Assembly (NCBI GenBank): GCA_027306715.1
Contig: DAHUZG010000386.1
Coordinates: 1-6,210 of the forward strand
Source of the DNA: Acidimicrobiaceae bacterium
GTDB taxonomy: Bacteria > Actinomycetota > Acidimicrobiia > Acidimicrobiales > Bog-793
Direction: 5' to 3'
DNA: 6,210 nt
The notes beneath the pieces were generated by a model. The model was not told the origin of the DNA. It made no database searches and saw nothing but the letters and a program-made list of their open reading frames with translations. Shown piece by piece: positions 4,812 to 6,210 of the stretch. The position numbers and the translations under genes are program-made. Each line of letters opens with the position of its first letter. Positions within the stretch are counted from its first letter, which is position 1.

Positions 4812-5723
4812 ATGCCGTACAGCTTCCAGCGCTGTGTCCGCGAGGTGCTGGCACCGCTCGACCCCACCTGGAGCGAGCACCGGCCGCAGCTCGCCTTTGA
4901 CTTCGAGCCGCCGGAGCGGACGCCGTTCACCGTCGCGCTCGAGGAGGCGACCGTCGGGGTCCTGGCGAGCTGCGGGGTCTACGCCCCCCACCAGCAGCCG
5001 TTCGAGGAGACCCAGGATCTGTCGATCCGGGTGCTCGACCGTGACGAGCCGTTTTCCGGGCTGCGATTCGCCCACCTGAGCCCGATCCGGGCCTACGCCG
5101 ATCGCGATCTCAACGTCGCCTACCCGATCGAGAGGCTCGCCGAGCTCGAGGCGGTCGGCACGATCGGCAAGCTGGCCCAGCGGAACGCCTCGATCCTCGG
5201 CTCGATCTCGCTCTACACCGGCCTCGTCGAGGAGACCGCGCCGCAGCTGATCGACCTCTACCGGTCCGAGGGCGTCGACCTCCTCCTCGTGCTGCCGTTC
5301 TGCCCGGGCTGTCACCGGGCCGTCTCGATCCTCGCCCGAGCGATCGAGCGCCGCGGCCTGCCGACGGTGATGACGAGCACGCTGCGCGAGACCTCCGAGG
5401 CGATCAAGGCGCCGCGCACCGCCTTCCTCGACTACCCGCTCGGCTGTCCGGCGGGCCGCGTCGGCGACCCTGGGAACCAGCGGGCCGTGCTGCAAGAAGT
5501 TCTCCAGGGGGCGTCGAGCTACGGCGAGCCGTGGGCGATCCGCGACCTCGACTTCGTCTACTCGGCCGACGGCGGCCGCGACTGGGAACGCGAGGTGGAC
5601 CAGCTCTACCTCGACGACGTCAACGGCCGAGGTACCTTCCGCCAGCACCAGGCGACCCACCGCTCGACCGGCGAGGACCTGAGCGGCAAGGAACGGGAGT
5701 TCGCCATCCGCTGCTACTGCTGA
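4812..5723 (+). CDS. Glycine/sarcosine/betaine reductase component B-like (GRDB family) protein
   Basis: A 303-residue soluble protein that I place in the GRDB-like family on three segments: LSPIRAYADRDLNVAYPIERLAELEAVGTIG (residues 89-119, starting like the family's H-S-x-x-x-x-x-x-D...P-x-x-R-L-x-E-L-x-x-x-G-x-I-G), the CPGCH site (C164, C167) after a hydrophobic strand VDLLLVLPF, and ARAIERRGLPTVMTS followed by PRTAFLDYPLGCPAGRVGDPGNQRAVLQEVL. In true reductases this region carries a redox selenocysteine or cysteine that attacks the C-N bond of glycine, sarcosine or betaine. Here both positions are cysteine, with no in-frame TGA, and partner subunits are absent, so the substrate is unknown; a thiol redox or metal-binding role is equally possible. 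The C-terminus ends CYC (C301, C303), a second cysteine pair. It has its own promoter and ribosome binding site, is divergent from the phosphodiesterase gene, and lies 60 bp upstream of ettA. Family assignment is moderately sure; function is not. Confidence 0.65.
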   Translation: MPYSFQRCVREVLAPLDPTWSEHRPQLAFDFEPPERTPFTVALEEATVGVLASCGVYAPHQQPFEETQDLSIRVLDRDEPFSGLRFAHLSPIRAYADRDLNVAYPIERLAELEAVGTIGKLAQRNASILGSISLYTGLVEETAPQLIDLYRSEGVDLLLVLPFCPGCHRAVSILARAIERRGLPTVMTSTLRETSEAIKAPRTAFLDYPLGCPAGRVGDPGNQRAVLQEVLQGASSYGEPWAIRDLDFVYSADGGRDWEREVDQLYLDDVNGRGTFRQHQATHRSTGEDLSGKEREFAIRCYC

Positions 5724-5734
5724 GGCGCCCGGGG

Positions 5735-5783
5735 CCGGGGCCATCCCGGACGCGGGCCCGCCGGCTGGTGAAGACTGGCGGGC
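5735..5783. repeat. Inverted repeats between the GRDB-like gene and ettA
   Basis: The 60-bp gap contains a 5-bp stem CCGGG/CCCGG (5735-5739 and 5745-5749, loop GCCAT), a 10-bp palindrome GCGGGCCCGC (5752-5761), and a perfect 7-bp dyad GCCCGCC (5756-5762)/GGCGGGC (5777-5783) with a 14-nt loop. The last arm ends on the base before the ettA GTG, and its loop holds the -10 candidate. No T-tract follows, so a classical terminator for the GRDB-like gene is not supported; a factor-independent pause or an operator for ettA is possible. Confidence 0.5.
5771..5776 (+). promoter_or_regulatory. Possible -10 box for leaderless ettA
   Basis: AAGACT keeps the most conserved -10 bases (A at position 2, T at position 6) and lies exactly 7 nt before the ettA GTG, with no ribosome binding site between apart from a G-rich arm of the dyad. 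ettA could instead be co-transcribed with the GRDB-like gene. Confidence 0.35.
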
Positions 5784-6210
5784 GTGACCGCCCAGTACAT
5801 CTTTACCCTGCGCGACCTCCGCCGGGTCCATCCACCCGACCGCGAGGTGCTGCGAGGCGTCAACCTCTCGTTCTTCCCCGGCGCCAAGATCGGCGTGATC
5901 GGGGCGAACGGGTCCGGCAAGTCATCGCTGTTGCGCATCATGGCCGGCGAGGACGACGGCTACAGCGGCGAAGCACGGCTGACGCCCGGCTTCTCGGTCG
6001 GCTACCTGCCCCAGGAGCCGCAGCTCGACCCCGCCAAGGACGTCCTCGGCAACGTTGCCGAGGGGGTCGCCGAGGCGCACGCCCTCGTCGAGCGCTTCAA
6101 CGAGGTGTGTGCCGCGATGGGCGACCCCGGCGCCGCCCTCGACCAGCTGCTTGCCGAGCAGGCCGAGCTGCAGGACCGGATCGAGGCTGTCGGCGCCTGG
6201 GACCTCGACC
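5784..6210 (+). CDS. ettA: Energy-dependent translational throttle protein EttA (N-terminal part, truncated by window edge)
   Basis: ABC-F ATPase that binds the ribosomal E site and gates entry of the first elongation cycle according to the ATP/ADP ratio. The 142 visible residues follow E. coli EttA closely: AQYIFTLRDLRRVHPPDREVL (the E. coli form is AQYIYTMHRVGKVVPPKR), LSFFPGAKIGVIGANGSGKSS with the Walker A G-x-N-G-x-G-K-S at 40-47, LLRIMAGEDDGYSGEA, and GYLPQEPQLDP with the Q-loop Q77. The region after residue 95 (AHALVERFNEV...LLAEQAELQDRIEAVGAWDLD) is the helical arm that touches ribosomal protein L1 and rRNA. The signature, Walker B and second ATPase domain lie beyond the right edge. 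The GTG start aligns with the E. coli N-terminus within one residue. No transmembrane segment, as expected for ABC-F. It follows the GRDB-like gene by 60 bp on the same strand. Confidence 0.95.
   Translation, partial: MTAQYIFTLRDLRRVHPPDREVLRGVNLSFFPGAKIGVIGANGSGKSSLLRIMAGEDDGYSGEARLTPGFSVGYLPQEPQLDPAKDVLGNVAEGVAEAHALVERFNEVCAAMGDPGAALDQLLAEQAELQDRIEAVGAWDLD

Noticed and set aside
5292..5330. Selenocysteine insertion in the GRDB-like gene
   Set aside because: The redox site is encoded by ordinary cysteine codons (TGC and TGT), with no in-frame TGA before the terminal stop and no obvious SECIS-type hairpin after the site.
4656..5831. Upstream extension of the phosphodiesterase frame to 675 residues
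   Set aside because: The extra 392 residues are the antisense of the GRDB-like gene and the gap; the domain begins at once after the ATG at 4655, which also has a -10-like box 7 nt upstream.

Overview
This is a very GC-rich stretch (roughly 70% by eye) of ordinary-looking bacterial chromosome. Codon use is strongly G/C at third positions, and GTG and TTG starts are used. A tiny ORF resembling the actinobacterial ribosomal protein bL37, the rsmI-metG neighbourhood, and TANNNT -10 boxes a few bases before start codons all point to Actinomycetota. An Acidimicrobiia-like lineage is possible but cannot be proved from this window. I see no phage, insertion sequence, CRISPR array, rRNA or tRNA.

Layout. 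Four genes read leftward at the left end: the N-terminal two thirds of the catalytic region of methionyl-tRNA synthetase (metG, 1-629, cut by the window edge), a complete glutamate decarboxylase (gadB, 779-2179), the 16S rRNA methyltransferase rsmI (2266-3120), and a small DUF192 protein (3117-3455) whose stop overlaps the rsmI start in GTGA. A 228-bp divergent gap with a perfect 10-bp hairpin follows. Next is a 27-residue rightward ORF (3684-3767), which I read as a bL37-like ribosomal protein. It converges on a leftward glycerophosphodiester phosphodiesterase-family gene (3804-4655), and the junction holds a 14-bp tandem repeat. A second divergent gap (4656-4811) carries interleaved inverted repeats. 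Two rightward genes close the window: a glycine/sarcosine/betaine reductase subunit B (GRDB)-like protein (4812-5723) and the start of the ABC-F translation factor ettA (5784 to the edge).

How the genes fit together. Four of the eight genes concern translation: metG charges tRNA, rsmI modifies the decoding site, bL37 is a proposed large-subunit protein, and ettA gates the first elongation steps. gadB is the metabolic outlier and sits between rsmI and metG, which are usually close neighbours in actinobacteria. Its C-terminal histidines resemble the pH switch of the E. coli enzyme.

The most striking non-coding pattern is a -10-like hexamer 7-8 nt before the start codon, without a clear ribosome binding site. 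It occurs at metG, the bL37-like gene, the phosphodiesterase gene and ettA, and suggests leaderless transcripts. Short GC-rich tandem duplications occur in three intergenic gaps, two of them starting at a stop codon. No wholly new defence or mobile system is visible. The interest lies in the small ribosomal gene, the start-site architecture, the interrupted synteny and the structured gaps.
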